Shown here piece by piece: positions 7,205 to 15,314 of a stretch of DNA of 17,202 nt (position 1 is its first letter; each line of letters opens with the position of its first letter). The notes under the pieces were generated by a model, which did no database searches, had not been told where the DNA came from, and was given only the letters and a program-made list of their open reading frames with translations. The stretch comes from Acidiferrobacteraceae bacterium (lineage in GTDB: Bacteria; Pseudomonadota; Gammaproteobacteria; Arenicellales; UBA868), in NCBI GenBank assembly GCA_002731295.1, contig PCBE01000073.1, forward strand, positions 7,666 through 24,867. Reading direction: 5' to 3'. The position numbers and the translations under genes were made by a program.

Positions 7205-7846
7205 ATGACTGATCTACAGGATGTCTACAGCGAGCGCTCCTATGGCGGCGAAACTATCGGTTTTGGCAGCAAACCAGGTATTGCTGTGGTTGATTTCCAG
7301 CTTGGATTTACTGACCCTTCATATACGCTTGGTGGGTCGCCACTGGTTCAGCGGGCTGTGGAGAATTCAGCACGATTGCTTGAGGTTGCCCGAGAGAGTG
7401 GTGTGCCCATCGCAACCTGTTACACAGGCTATAACTCGAAACGAGATATGCCGTACTGGAAGATAACCGCAGTCATGGAAGATCTGATAGAAGGGGAGGT
7501 AGCGACAGAGCTTGATCCTCGAACCTATGACCCTGATTACGACGTAGCGATGCGGAAATCGGGTGCATCGATGTTTTTTCAGACACCGGCCGCAGCGTTT
7601 TTTAATAAAGAATTGGTCGATACAGTGTATGTGGTGGGGTGTACAACGTCTGGTTGCGTACGGGCGTCGATCGTCGACTGTTTTCAGTGGGGATTCAGAA
7701 CCCTGGTACCGGAAGATTGTGTCGGCGATCAGGCGGAAGGTCCCCATCGGGACAATCTGAGAGATGTAGAACGGCGTTATTGCGATCTGACCACAGCAGA
7801 CGACGCAATCGATCGAATCCGAGCGTGGAACGCCTCCCAGGCGTGA
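7205..7846 (+). CDS. second isochorismatase-family amidohydrolase (N-carbamoyl amino acid amidase-like)
   Basis: A 213-residue cysteine hydrolase, paralogue of the protein at 303-1022. Catalytic residues: Asp30 in AVVDFQLGFTD, Lys118 in VAMRKSGASMFF and Cys151 in GCTTSGCVRAS. The closing signature CVGDQAEGPHRDNLRDVERRY again places it with N-carbamoylsarcosine amidase-type enzymes. A purine-rich stretch with AAAGGG precedes the ATG at 7205. It ends 44 bases before hydantoinase A, so the three genes form a natural unit: the hydantoinase opens a cyclic ureide and this enzyme could remove the carbamoyl group as carbon dioxide and ammonia. The lid segment differs from the first paralogue (PYWKITAVMEDLIEGEV against VFIKKVPSLSILVEGSD), which suggests a different substrate or stereochemistry. 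The exact substrate remains inferred. Confidence 0.9.
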   Translation: MTDLQDVYSERSYGGETIGFGSKPGIAVVDFQLGFTDPSYTLGGSPLVQRAVENSARLLEVARESGVPIATCYTGYNSKRDMPYWKITAVMEDLIEGEVATELDPRTYDPDYDVAMRKSGASMFFQTPAAAFFNKELVDTVYVVGCTTSGCVRASIVDCFQWGFRTLVPEDCVGDQAEGPHRDNLRDVERRYCDLTTADDAIDRIRAWNASQA

Positions 7847-7890
7847 CTTTATGATTGACAAGAACCTAATTAATTAACCACCGCCCGATC

Positions 7891-10275
7891 ATGAGTAAAG
7901 ATTCACGAAAGTCTACTGAGTGGTTTGATGCGCAGTTGCGAAAAGCAAAAGATGATTTTACTGAGTTGACACGGGGTGGACCGGATTTACGCTCACGTGA
8001 GCCAGCGAAAAGGCCAATCGAGAGAGAGTCAAAGCCCTTCGAGTCTCCGGCAAAGACAGACACGACCCAAGCCCGGGAGGCTATTCCCGTCACCCCGTCC
8101 CGGGCGGAGGAAGCCCGCCATCAACCTTCGACTACCGCTCGTGGGAACCAGGGGACGCGTGAATCGAAAAGACCGATCGCGGCGGAGCGCTCACAGGTCT
8201 CGCGTTCACCTGCTACGGGTCAGTCCGGTTATCGATTGGGTGCAGACGTCGGCGGTACGTTCACGGATATCCTGTTGATTGAGGAGGCCAGTGGGCGCAG
8301 TTTCACCGCGAAAGTACCGTCCACCCCACAGGATTCCTCAATCGGGGTGCTGAACGGTATAGAACGGGTCTGTGATCAGGCCGGTGTGTCTTTAGCGGAC
8401 ATCAGTCACGTCATGCACGGCACAACTGTGGCCACGAATACGGTGCTGACCGCCAGCGGTGCGCGAGTCGGCCTGGTGACAACCAAGGGTTATAAGCAGG
8501 TTCTCCAGATTGCCCGTTCATATGTACCGGGTGGTTTGGGCGGTTGGGTGATCTTTAACAAGAGCGAGCCGTTGGCGCCGCTTGAACTGACCATAGAAGC
8601 TGATGAACGAATCGGGGCCAAAGGTGAGATCGTCCAACCGCTTGATGAAAAGGCGCTGAAGCAGTCATTGACGGCACTTTCACAGCAAGGAATAGAAGCA
8701 CTGACGGTGTCACTGATGAATGCTTATGCTAATGGTTCGCATGAAGAACGTGTGCGCCAGATCGCAGATAGCATTTTTCCCGGTATTCCGATTTCTATTT
8801 CATCTGAAGTCGTGCCTGAGATGTATGAATATGAACGTACCGAGACAACTGTCGTCAACTCCTATATCAGACCGGTGGTGTCGACCTACATCGAGAATCT
8901 CGAAGCAGAACTCAATCGAAGAATGGGTGGCATGCAGTTGCATATTCTTCGGTCAGACGGTGGCTTGGCATCCGCCCAGGCCGCCAAAGAGGCGCCTGTC
9001 AATCTGCTGATGAGTGGTCCGGCAGGCGGTGTGTCGGGGGCAGTTTGGATGGCCCGGCAAGCCGGCTACACGGATCTTTTGACTTTTGATATGGGTGGGA
9101 CTTCAACAGATGTCGCACTGATTCAGAACGGTGTTGCCCAGACCCGGCGTGAAACCCGGGTAGCCGATGTCACTGTGCGTTCATCGTCGATCGATGTGCG
9201 TTCGGTTGGTGCCGGTGGTGGTTCGATCGCCTATGTGCCGGAACTCACTAAAGCCCTGCGGGTTGGTCCGCAGAGTGCAGGTGCGGAGCCCGGTCCCGCA
9301 GCTTATGGGATGGGCGGTACTGAACCCACAGTCACGGATGCCAATGTAGTACTGGGCTATCTGCCTGCGGGTGCGAAGCTCGGCGGTGATATGGATATGG
9401 ATGCCGACAGGGCCGAGGCCGCCGTTGAGACAATTGGCAAGGCGATGGGATTGTCGACCCATGATTCTGCAGAAGGTATTGTTAAAATCGTCAACGAGAA
9501 CATGTTTGGCGCACTGCGACTTGTCTCGGTAGAGCAGGGATTTGATCCACGTGATTTTGCACTGGTGGCCTTTGGTGGGGCTGGGCCGTTGCATGCCAAC
9601 GCACTGGGAAAACTGATGAATTCATGGCCGGTGATCATTCCGCCAGGACCTGGTGTCCTCTGTGCCTATGGTGATGCGACGACCCGTGTCCGTGACGAGG
9701 CATCACGCACTTTTGTTCGACGGTTTTCAGAGACGAGTCACGCAGAAACACTGGGTATTCTTCAGGAGCTCGCAAGTTCGGCTGCGGCAACCTTGGATGC
9801 GGAGGGTGTGGCCAGGTCAGATCAGTCAACGGTGTACCAGGTTGATCTGCGCTATGCCGGACAGGGAATGCGCCTTACAGTCGAGGTCTTGCCGGAGGAA
9901 TTTGAGACCGGTGGCCTTGAGGAACTGGGAAACCGCTTCGATGCGATGCACGAGCAGTTATTTACATTTGCGTTGGACACCGAGCGTGAACTGTATACGT
10001 TGCGTGCCCTTGTCCAGGGTAGAGAAAGTGCAGCGGAAGCACAGGAACTTGCCAGCGGTAACGGCAATCCATCTGCAGCCAAGTACGCACAGTCCAAGGT
10101 GTACTACGATGGCCAACACCACGATGCAATAATATTCGACCGGGCTCTGCTGAAAGCGGGCGATCGTGTGAGTGGTCCCGCGATTGTTACCGAGATGGAT
10201 TCAACCACACTGGTGCTGCCTGGATGTACCGGCGAAGTCGACCCGGTCGGTAACCTGTTGATCCGGCTGGATTGA
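7891..10275 (+). CDS. hyuA: hydantoinase A / N-methylhydantoinase A / 5-oxoprolinase family subunit with long N-terminal extension
   Basis: ATP-dependent cyclic-amide hydrolase, alpha subunit. The family domain begins at about residue 114 (YRLGADVGGTFTDILLI) with the first phosphate-binding loop DVGGTFTD at 119-126. It continues with HGTTVATNTVL, the SDGGLAS segment, MSGPAGGVSGA, and the second ATPase-type loop DMGGTSTDVAL at 400-407. The C-terminal half has SVEQGFDPRDFALVAFGGAGPLHA, normal for the family. The 681 residues from 114 on match the usual length of HyuA, so the first 113 are extra. They are very polar and rich in Arg, Glu, Ser and Pro, begin with a possible short amphipathic helix (STEWFDAQLRKAKDDF) and are probably disordered. 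The reading frame through this stretch is uninterrupted and fills what would otherwise be a 375-base gap. The ATG at 7891 has no good Shine-Dalgarno site. HyuB follows 24 bases later. The gene symbol marks the family, not a proven substrate. Confidence 0.93.
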   Translation: MSKDSRKSTEWFDAQLRKAKDDFTELTRGGPDLRSREPAKRPIERESKPFESPAKTDTTQAREAIPVTPSRAEEARHQPSTTARGNQGTRESKRPIAAERSQVSRSPATGQSGYRLGADVGGTFTDILLIEEASGRSFTAKVPSTPQDSSIGVLNGIERVCDQAGVSLADISHVMHGTTVATNTVLTASGARVGLVTTKGYKQVLQIARSYVPGGLGGWVIFNKSEPLAPLELTIEADERIGAKGEIVQPLDEKALKQSLTALSQQGIEALTVSLMNAYANGSHEERVRQIADSIFPGIPISISSEVVPEMYEYERTETTVVNSYIRPVVSTYIENLEAELNRRMGGMQLHILRSDGGLASAQAAKEAPVNLLMSGPAGGVSGAVWMARQAGYTDLLTFDMGGTSTDVALIQNGVAQTRRETRVADVTVRSSSIDVRSVGAGGGSIAYVPELTKALRVGPQSAGAEPGPAAYGMGGTEPTVTDANVVLGYLPAGAKLGGDMDMDADRAEAAVETIGKAMGLSTHDSAEGIVKIVNENMFGALRLVSVEQGFDPRDFALVAFGGAGPLHANALGKLMNSWPVIIPPGPGVLCAYGDATTRVRDEASRTFVRRFSETSHAETLGILQELASSAAATLDAEGVARSDQSTVYQVDLRYAGQGMRLTVEVLPEEFETGGLEELGNRFDAMHEQLFTFALDTERELYTLRALVQGRESAAEAQELASGNGNPSAAKYAQSKVYYDGQHHDAIIFDRALLKAGDRVSGPAIVTEMDSTTLVLPGCTGEVDPVGNLLIRLD

Positions 10276-10299
10276 TGCCCGAGTTATAAGAGAGTAACC

Positions 10300-12192
10300 A
10301 TGCCTGCACAAGTCATACAAAGTAATTCAACACCGTTCCAAAACGTAACTGTTGATCCGGTCACACTCGATATTATCGAGAATGCCCTCAGAAACGCACG
10401 CAGTGAGATGGATGCTGTGTTGTTTCGAACGGCGATGTCACCCGGAATAAGAGAACAACATGATGCGTTCCCCATGATTGCAAATCATGAGGGCAAAATG
10501 GTAGTTGGTCAGTTCGGCTCGTTTTTCTGGGGGTTTCAGCAGGGATATAGCGGCACTATAGAGGAGGGGGATGTTTTCCTAACCAACGATCCCTACACAT
10601 GCAATGGAGCAGTCAGCCACCTCAATGACTGGTTGATGATGATGCCGATCTATATCGATGGCCGATTGGTAGCATGGTCAGCGATGTTCGGGCATATGAC
10701 CGACATCGGAGGGAAGGTGCCGGGCAGTTTGCCGACAGATGCGGCACAGGTGTTTGAGGAAGGTATACAGATTCCGCCGGTCAAGATAATTCGTAACGGT
10801 GAGTTGAATACCGAAATACTCGAACTTATTCTTAGAAACTGCCGTTTGCCTGAATGGAACCGTTCTGATTTCAATGCCATTGTGGCTGCACTGAGACTGG
10901 CTGAGCGCCGGGTTCTTGAGATGGCAAGCCGCTTCGGGGTTGAAGAGTTGGTCGCTGCCATGGTGGAAATGCTCGATCGTAACAAGCGGGCCATGGGTGC
11001 GATCCTGAATATGGTCGTGCCCGAAAACAAACAGTATTTCGAAGACTATATCGATGACGATGGCATGGGAATGGGACCCTATAAGGTCAGTTGTGCGATG
11101 TGGCGGGAAGGTGAAAAGGTCATCTTCGATTTCGAGGGTACCGACCCGCAATCCATCAGTTCAGTTAACTTTCTGCTCAATGAAGAAATGTTCAAGATGT
11201 TCCTGGGCGCATTTTTTATCAATTTGTTCGATCCACAGATTCTATTCAACGATGGGTTTTATGATCTGGTTGATGTGCGAATTCCACGTGGTTCTATTCT
11301 TAAACCCATCCGTCCGGCGGCACTAAGTTCGCGAACCCATATGCTGGGCCGAATTTTTGACATCATGAGCGGTCTGCTGGGCCAGGGATCACCGGATGCG
11401 CTCTGTGCGGCTGGTTTTTCGGACAGTCCGCATTTCATGTATTCGGGTTACGACAAAAATGGAGAGTGGTACCAGCTTTATCAGATCGGTTTTGGTGGCA
11501 TACCCGGCCGCCCGGCGGGTGACGGTCCCGATGGTCACTCACTGTGGCCGGCCTTCACCAACGTGCCCAATGAGTTTCTGGAAGCGTACTTTCCGCTTCG
11601 GATCGTTACTTATGAAACCATACCTGACAGTGGTGGCCCCGGATTACATCGCGGAGGCAACGGTTTATCGATGGGTTACCAGTTCCTGGAACCCGGTGAA
11701 ATCTCGATTCATGATGATCGCTGGTTGACTCACCCCTGGGGTGTGAATGGTGGTCTGCCCGGTCAGCGCAGCAACAAGCTTATGGTTCGGGCAGATGGTA
11801 AAAACGAATGGATGAAATCCAAATGTGACCGGATAAAGGTATCGGCGGGGGATACGCTCTATTTTAATACTTGGGGTGGTGGTGGATGGGGTGATCCGCT
11901 TGAGCGTGACGCGGAAAAAGTTTCTCTCGATGTGCAACGGGAACTGGTGAGCGTCGAAGGTGCCCAACGCTACGGTGTGGTACTGCAGTCCGATCTGTCT
12001 GTTGATGAATCTGCCACCGCGAATCTTCGTCGACAGATGTCCTCTGAACGCGGCAAGGTAGATTTGTTTAATTTTGGCGGAACCGTTGAGGAACTCAAAG
12101 CGCGTTGCAAAGCGGATACCACGTTAGAGCCACCCAGGACACCGGTGTTTCAGAAGTGGGTGACGCGATCGGCAGGTGAAGCTGCCGGATAA
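10300..12192 (+). CDS. hyuB: hydantoinase B / N-methylhydantoinase B family subunit
   Basis: Partner of HyuA in ATP-dependent opening of cyclic amides. Family blocks in order: VDPVTLDIIENALRNARSEM (18-37), NDPYTCNGAVSHLNDW (96-111) with His107 and Asp110, FGHMTDIGGKVPGS (130-143) with His132 and Asp135, then DSGGPGLHRGGNG (443-455) and NTWGGGGWGDPLERD (523-537). At 630 residues it is somewhat longer than many HyuB proteins, the excess lying in the roughly 95 residues after the WGDP motif. The ATG at 10300 follows a purine-rich AGAGAG. It lies 24 bases behind hyuA, consistent with one transcript and a 1:1 complex. The same fold is used by caprolactamase, acetone carboxylase and acetophenone carboxylase systems. 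The nearby N-carbamoyl amidase-like genes favour a hydantoin-like ureide, but this is inference. Confidence 0.94.
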   Translation: MPAQVIQSNSTPFQNVTVDPVTLDIIENALRNARSEMDAVLFRTAMSPGIREQHDAFPMIANHEGKMVVGQFGSFFWGFQQGYSGTIEEGDVFLTNDPYTCNGAVSHLNDWLMMMPIYIDGRLVAWSAMFGHMTDIGGKVPGSLPTDAAQVFEEGIQIPPVKIIRNGELNTEILELILRNCRLPEWNRSDFNAIVAALRLAERRVLEMASRFGVEELVAAMVEMLDRNKRAMGAILNMVVPENKQYFEDYIDDDGMGMGPYKVSCAMWREGEKVIFDFEGTDPQSISSVNFLLNEEMFKMFLGAFFINLFDPQILFNDGFYDLVDVRIPRGSILKPIRPAALSSRTHMLGRIFDIMSGLLGQGSPDALCAAGFSDSPHFMYSGYDKNGEWYQLYQIGFGGIPGRPAGDGPDGHSLWPAFTNVPNEFLEAYFPLRIVTYETIPDSGGPGLHRGGNGLSMGYQFLEPGEISIHDDRWLTHPWGVNGGLPGQRSNKLMVRADGKNEWMKSKCDRIKVSAGDTLYFNTWGGGGWGDPLERDAEKVSLDVQRELVSVEGAQRYGVVLQSDLSVDESATANLRRQMSSERGKVDLFNFGGTVEELKARCKADTTLEPPRTPVFQKWVTRSAGEAAG

Positions 12193-12275
12193 ATTTAAGA
12201 GAGGGTTATCAAGAGCCAGCCCCTACGGTTGGTTTTGAACTTGCTAGCCCAAAGGGAATCCCGGGCGTATCGGGT

Positions 12276-12857
12276 TTGAAGGCACTCTACTACATTGCCG
12301 TGGTGCTGCCCTCAGCGCAGGCGGATGCGGTAAAGACACTTCAGCATAGGGCACATACCGCGTACCATAGCCGTGCAGCCCTCCGATCACCTCCGCACAT
12401 CACGTTGCGAGCACCGTTTCGACTGCCGCTGGATCAGGTCGGGGGTCTCAAGCAGGTTCTGACTGAGTTTGCCTCGAGTTACCCGCCTTTCTCCGTTGAA
12501 CTGGGTGGTTTTGGCTGTTTTCCACCCCGGGTGGTATTTGTCCGTGTAATTGAAAATCAGATGTTGTCCGCGATTCAGCACGATCTGATTAAAACTCTGA
12601 CCGAAAATCAGATCGTCGGCTCTGGCGAACAGGCGTTGCGTGCTTTTCATCCGCACATCACCATCGCATTTCGCGATCTGATCCAGCATCACTTCAGGTC
12701 ACTGTGGGGTGAGGTTGAACATAAGTCCTTTGTCGACCGGTTCACAGCCGGAGGTATTACTTTACTGCGGCACAATGGAAAAATCTGGGCCGCAGAGGCC
12801 GACTTTCTATTCGGACAAAAAGAGTTCGACGTCCGGACTCGGAAGTTAGAAAAATAA
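12276..12857 (+). CDS. 2H phosphoesterase superfamily protein (2'-5' RNA ligase/ThpR-like)
   Basis: A 193-residue protein with the two HxT(x) motifs of the 2H superfamily: HITL at 41-44 and HITI at 127-130, the second within FHPHITIAF. Such enzymes act on 2',3'-cyclic phosphates of RNA ends or small nucleotides (ThpR, LigT, 2'-5' phosphodiesterases). The start is TTG at 12276, chosen because [12 protein letters not shown] matches the first strand of the family; no ATG or GTG lies in frame between the end of hyuB and this point, and no clear ribosome site is seen. It sits 83 bases after hyuB. The last dozen residues, after about Gln181, lie antisense to a helicase fragment and look added rather than native. 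Its job in a catabolic gene group is not obvious; it may be a passenger gene. Confidence 0.82.
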   Translation: MKALYYIAVVLPSAQADAVKTLQHRAHTAYHSRAALRSPPHITLRAPFRLPLDQVGGLKQVLTEFASSYPPFSVELGGFGCFPPRVVFVRVIENQMLSAIQHDLIKTLTENQIVGSGEQALRAFHPHITIAFRDLIQHHFRSLWGEVEHKSFVDRFTAGGITLLRHNGKIWAAEADFLFGQKEFDVRTRKLEK

Positions 12858-13287
12858 AGAGCGATTCCGGAGTCGTGACCAGGATGTGCGGTGGTTGCCG
12901 GCGCACCTTGGCGCGTTCAGCCTGTGGTGTGTCGCCGGTGCGTACGGCTGATCGGATCGACAGCGGACTGGGTGAAGGTAATTCCTGTGTGATACCCACC
13001 AGTGGCGCTTCAAGATTTCGGTTGATATCGTTAGACAGGGCTTTGAGTGGAGAAACGTACAAAATACGGGTTTCATCAGGCAAGCCGAACAGTTCACCGT
13101 CGCGCACCAGTTCGTTAATGACCGCAAGAAAGGCCGCCAGGGTCTTGCCCGATCCAGTGGGCGCGGCTATCAAAGTGTGTGAACCCCCCTGAATAGCCGG
13201 CCAGGCTTGTACCTGTACTTCGGTGGGTTGATCGAACTGGCTGTTGAACCAACTTGCAACGGCTGGGTGAAAATAGGAAAAAGGCAT
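12757..13287 (-). pseudogene. truncated Lhr-type DEAD/DEAH helicase, N-terminal fragment only
   Basis: From the ATG at 13287 the minus strand encodes a 176-residue protein opening like Lhr-family large helicases: [17 protein letters not shown], the QxxAWPAI Q-motif-like segment, Walker [14 protein letters not shown] (41-53 from this start), motif Ia [14 protein letters not shown], and the RTGDTP and [18 protein letters not shown] segments. Recognisable similarity stops at about base 12817, just before the expected DEAH box; a dozen or so unrelated residues follow to the stop. Complete Lhr proteins exceed 800 residues, so motif II, the second RecA domain and everything beyond are missing. The piece overlaps the 3' end of the 2H phosphoesterase gene by about 100 bases on the opposite strand. 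It would lack ATPase activity and is best regarded as a remnant left by a deletion or rearrangement. Confidence 0.85.
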
Positions 13288-13361
13288 CAAGACATTGTAG
13301 TGCCTTAGAGGCTCATTGGATGAGTATTCACAGTGCGTGTCGGCTGCGTAGAGCCCGGTTC

Positions 13362-13388
13362 TTGGGCCACGGGAGATTCGGTTATCAT
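13362..13388 (+). promoter_or_regulatory. candidate sigma-70-like promoter for the GlcG-cupin group
   Basis: TATCAT at 13383-13388 matches the -10 consensus at five of six positions and lies 34 bases before the ATG at 13423, giving a leader of about 28 bases. The best -35 with near-usual spacing is TTGGGC at 13362-13367 with a short 15-base spacer, a weak match. It lies in the divergent gap between the helicase remnant and the plus-strand group, where a promoter is needed. Not more than a plausible site. Confidence 0.3.
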
Positions 13389-13422
13389 CGTGCCGAACTG
13401 AATCAAAATTGAGGAACTGAGG

Positions 13423-13851
13423 ATGGCCATATCGCTTGAACAGGCCCAAATCATCGCAACGGCCAGCTTGGTTAAAGCCAGGGAGTTGGCTCTAAAACCG
13501 GTCAGTGTGGTGGTGTTGGATCCAAGAGCCACCCTGGTTGTGGTGTTGTCTGAAGATGGCGTCAGTACGCTGCGGCCCCGTATTGCCCAGGGGAAAGCCA
13601 ATGCGGCCATTGCGATGGGTATGGGCACGCGGGCGCTGATGGCACGCGCCGAACAACAGGCCTACTTCATTCAGGCGGTCAACGGCCTGGCTGAGGGCAA
13701 TTTTGTGCCGGTACCCGGTGGTGTTCTGATCCGTAATGAGACCGGGGTGCTCCTGGGCGCGGTTGGTATCTCAGGTGATACGTCGGACAACGACGAAGCA
13801 GCCGCTGTTCACGGAATTACCGCAGCGGACCTGGTCAGCGAAACGGGTTAG
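13423..13851 (+). CDS. GlcG/HbpS-like (DUF336) protein
   Basis: A 142-residue protein covering the whole GlcG/HbpS domain: an N-terminal helix ([20 protein letters not shown]), the strand [21 protein letters not shown], the alanine-rich helix [16 protein letters not shown], the [10 protein letters not shown] hairpin and the closing [21 protein letters not shown]. HbpS of Streptomyces binds haem and senses redox stress. GlcG-like proteins are frequent passengers of glycolate, propanediol and other catabolic operons, where their role is usually unproven. No signal peptide is seen, so it is probably cytoplasmic. The ATG at 13423 has GAGG eight bases upstream. It is the first gene of the group that continues with cupin, dioxygenase and FAD oxidase. 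The family is secure; haem binding is only possible. Confidence 0.88.
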   Translation: MAISLEQAQIIATASLVKARELALKPVSVVVLDPRATLVVVLSEDGVSTLRPRIAQGKANAAIAMGMGTRALMARAEQQAYFIQAVNGLAEGNFVPVPGGVLIRNETGVLLGAVGISGDTSDNDEAAAVHGITAADLVSETG

Positions 13852-13868
13852 AGAGGTGGTTATTTGGA

Positions 13869-13916
13869 ATGAGCAATCAGAACAACGGACAAAACTCAAA
13901 CGGTACTGAAATATGA
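13869..13916 (+). CDS. possible 15-residue upstream peptide overlapping the cupin start
   Basis: An ATG at 13869 opens a 15-codon frame encoding an asparagine-rich peptide (MSNQNNGQNSNGTEI) whose stop TGA overlaps the cupin ATG in an ATGA arrangement. GAGAGGTGG lies upstream of it, whereas the cupin ATG itself has no visible ribosome site. It may serve to deliver ribosomes to the cupin gene. Such a short frame can also arise by chance, and there is no evidence that the peptide has a function. Confidence 0.25.
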   Translation: MSNQNNGQNSNGTEI

Positions 13917-14296
13917 CCAGACAGATTTTTAGCTGGGACGAAATTGATCGCTACGGGTTTGATGAAGATGGCAGTGAAGCTCAGATTATCAGTGGCGAAC
14001 ATATGCATCTGATCCGGGCGGTTTATGAACCTGGGTCGACCTACCCCATGCATTCCCACCCGCATGAGCAGTTCAGTCTACTACTGTCCGGGCAGATTCT
14101 TTTGACGGTGGGCGATGAAACGCGAGAGATCGGCCCTGGCGATGGCTGGTATGCAGCCGGCAATGTACCGCATGGTGGTCAAATTATCGGTGATGAAAAG
14201 GCAGTATTTATTGATGTGTATTCGCCAGCGACGCGCTGGATACTCGATATACTAGATACCGGGCAAAGATTACCTCCTGTCGGATCGGTGGACTAG
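13913..14296 (+). CDS. small single-domain cupin
   Basis: A 127-residue cupin. Motif 1 is visible as PGSTYPMHSHPHEQFSLLLSG with likely metal ligands His47, His49 and Gln53 (or Glu52). Motif 2 lies in GPGDGWYAAGNVPHGG with His87. The beta strands between fit one compact barrel, with no DNA-binding domain, so it is an enzyme or binding protein rather than an AraC-type regulator. Small cupins of this type include isomerases, dioxygenases and metal-dependent decarboxylases; the sequence does not decide between them. It starts 61 bases after the GlcG-like gene and ends 30 bases before the PhyH dioxygenase, so co-transcription is likely. The start lacks its own Shine-Dalgarno site and overlaps the stop of a 15-codon frame. 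Confidence 0.88.
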   Translation: MTRQIFSWDEIDRYGFDEDGSEAQIISGEHMHLIRAVYEPGSTYPMHSHPHEQFSLLLSGQILLTVGDETREIGPGDGWYAAGNVPHGGQIIGDEKAVFIDVYSPATRWILDILDTGQRLPPVGSVD

Positions 14297-14326
14297 ACGC
14301 TGTTTGTAAACACACATTCAAAATGA

Positions 14327-15256
14327 ATGATGGCGATGGAACTGAAAAACACATTTGCAGGTGATGCACCGTCGGAAGCCGTTGCTGCGGCGGTTGCAGA
14401 GGATGGGTATGCTGTCGTGCGTGATGCGGTCGACGCCGATACGGTTGCTGCCGTAAAAGCCGATCTGGCGCCTTATTTTGAGAAAGCACATGACGGGCAC
14501 GAAGAGTTTTATGGCAAGCTCACCAAGCGGTTCGGGGCGCTGCTTGCGAAGTCGACTGCTGTTCAGGCGCTGTTGGTTCACCCCACGGTGCTGGCGGTGG
14601 CGGACGACGCCTTGTTGCCTCATTGTGTCCGCTATCGTTTGCACTATTCTGGTGTGATGCACATTGAGCCGGGAGAAACCCGCCAGGTCCTGCATCGGGA
14701 TATTGGTCTCTATCCGATTGCGAACCCGTGCCCCCCGTTGACCGTGGCGACGATGTGGGCGCTCAGTGATTTTACCCGGGAGAATGGCGGTACCCGCCTG
14801 ATACCCGGGTCGCATCTTTGGTCCAGTAACCGAGTACCAAAACCCGAGGAAGTTGTGGCCACTGAAATGCCGGCAGGTTCAGTGTTGATTTATACCGGAA
14901 ATACTATCCATGGCGGTGGTGCGAACCGTGCAGAGGGTTCACGCAGTGGCGTTGCTTTGCACTACAACCTGGGCTGGTTGCGCCAGGAAGAGAACCAGTA
15001 TATGGCTGTGCCGCCGGAGTTGGCCCGACAGTTGTCGGACCAGATTCAGGAACTGATCGGATATTCGTTGGGCTCGAGCAGCCTGGGCGTTGTGGACCAC
15101 ATAGATCCTAAAGACTATTTGCATGGGGTACGTGATCCAGCGCAAAGTAGTCTCAGCTCACCAGAGATGGAAAAGCAAGTTCAAGCATTGTCGAGGTTTC
15201 ATATCAGCCACAGTGAAGACGGGCTTCCGAACTACTACGACGTAGATACCGATTAG
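14327..15256 (+). CDS. PhyH-family Fe(II)/2-oxoglutarate-dependent dioxygenase
   Basis: A 309-residue enzyme of the phytanoyl-CoA dioxygenase family. The iron triad is His123 and Asp125 in QVLHRDIGLYPI and His195 in GNTIHGGGANRAEGSRSG; Arg206 in the last segment is placed to bind the 2-oxoglutarate carboxylate. The flanking blocks TVATMWALSDFTRENGGTRLIPGSH and MPAGSVLIYTG are typical. The family hydroxylates or oxidatively demethylates small substrates. Here an N-dealkylation or hydroxylation that prepares a substrate for the next enzyme, a FAD amine oxidase, would make sense, but this is inference. Three in-frame ATGs (14327, 14330, 14336) are possible starts, none with a strong ribosome site. 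The C-terminal tail of about 50 residues is polar. Confidence 0.92.
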   Translation: MMAMELKNTFAGDAPSEAVAAAVAEDGYAVVRDAVDADTVAAVKADLAPYFEKAHDGHEEFYGKLTKRFGALLAKSTAVQALLVHPTVLAVADDALLPHCVRYRLHYSGVMHIEPGETRQVLHRDIGLYPIANPCPPLTVATMWALSDFTRENGGTRLIPGSHLWSSNRVPKPEEVVATEMPAGSVLIYTGNTIHGGGANRAEGSRSGVALHYNLGWLRQEENQYMAVPPELARQLSDQIQELIGYSLGSSSLGVVDHIDPKDYLHGVRDPAQSSLSSPEMEKQVQALSRFHISHSEDGLPNYYDVDTD

Positions 15257-15314
15257 TGTAGTAGGTTTTAGTGTTTGCTTGTGTTCTTACGCAGATACTG
15301 ACGAATGAGTTGTG

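Noticed and set aside
7855..7877. A perfect TTGACA -35-like hexamer upstream of hydantoinase A.
   Set aside because: At 16-18 bases downstream there is no -10-like hexamer; the AT-rich TAATTAATTAA lies too close. The hexamer is probably fortuitous.
10594..10632. The HyuB block NDPYTCNGAVSHLNDW differs from the NDPYxGGTHLPD form and might look like a changed active site.
   Set aside because: The His and Asp are kept, and a CxGAxSHxNDW version is, to my knowledge, a normal subgroup form in HyuB proteins.
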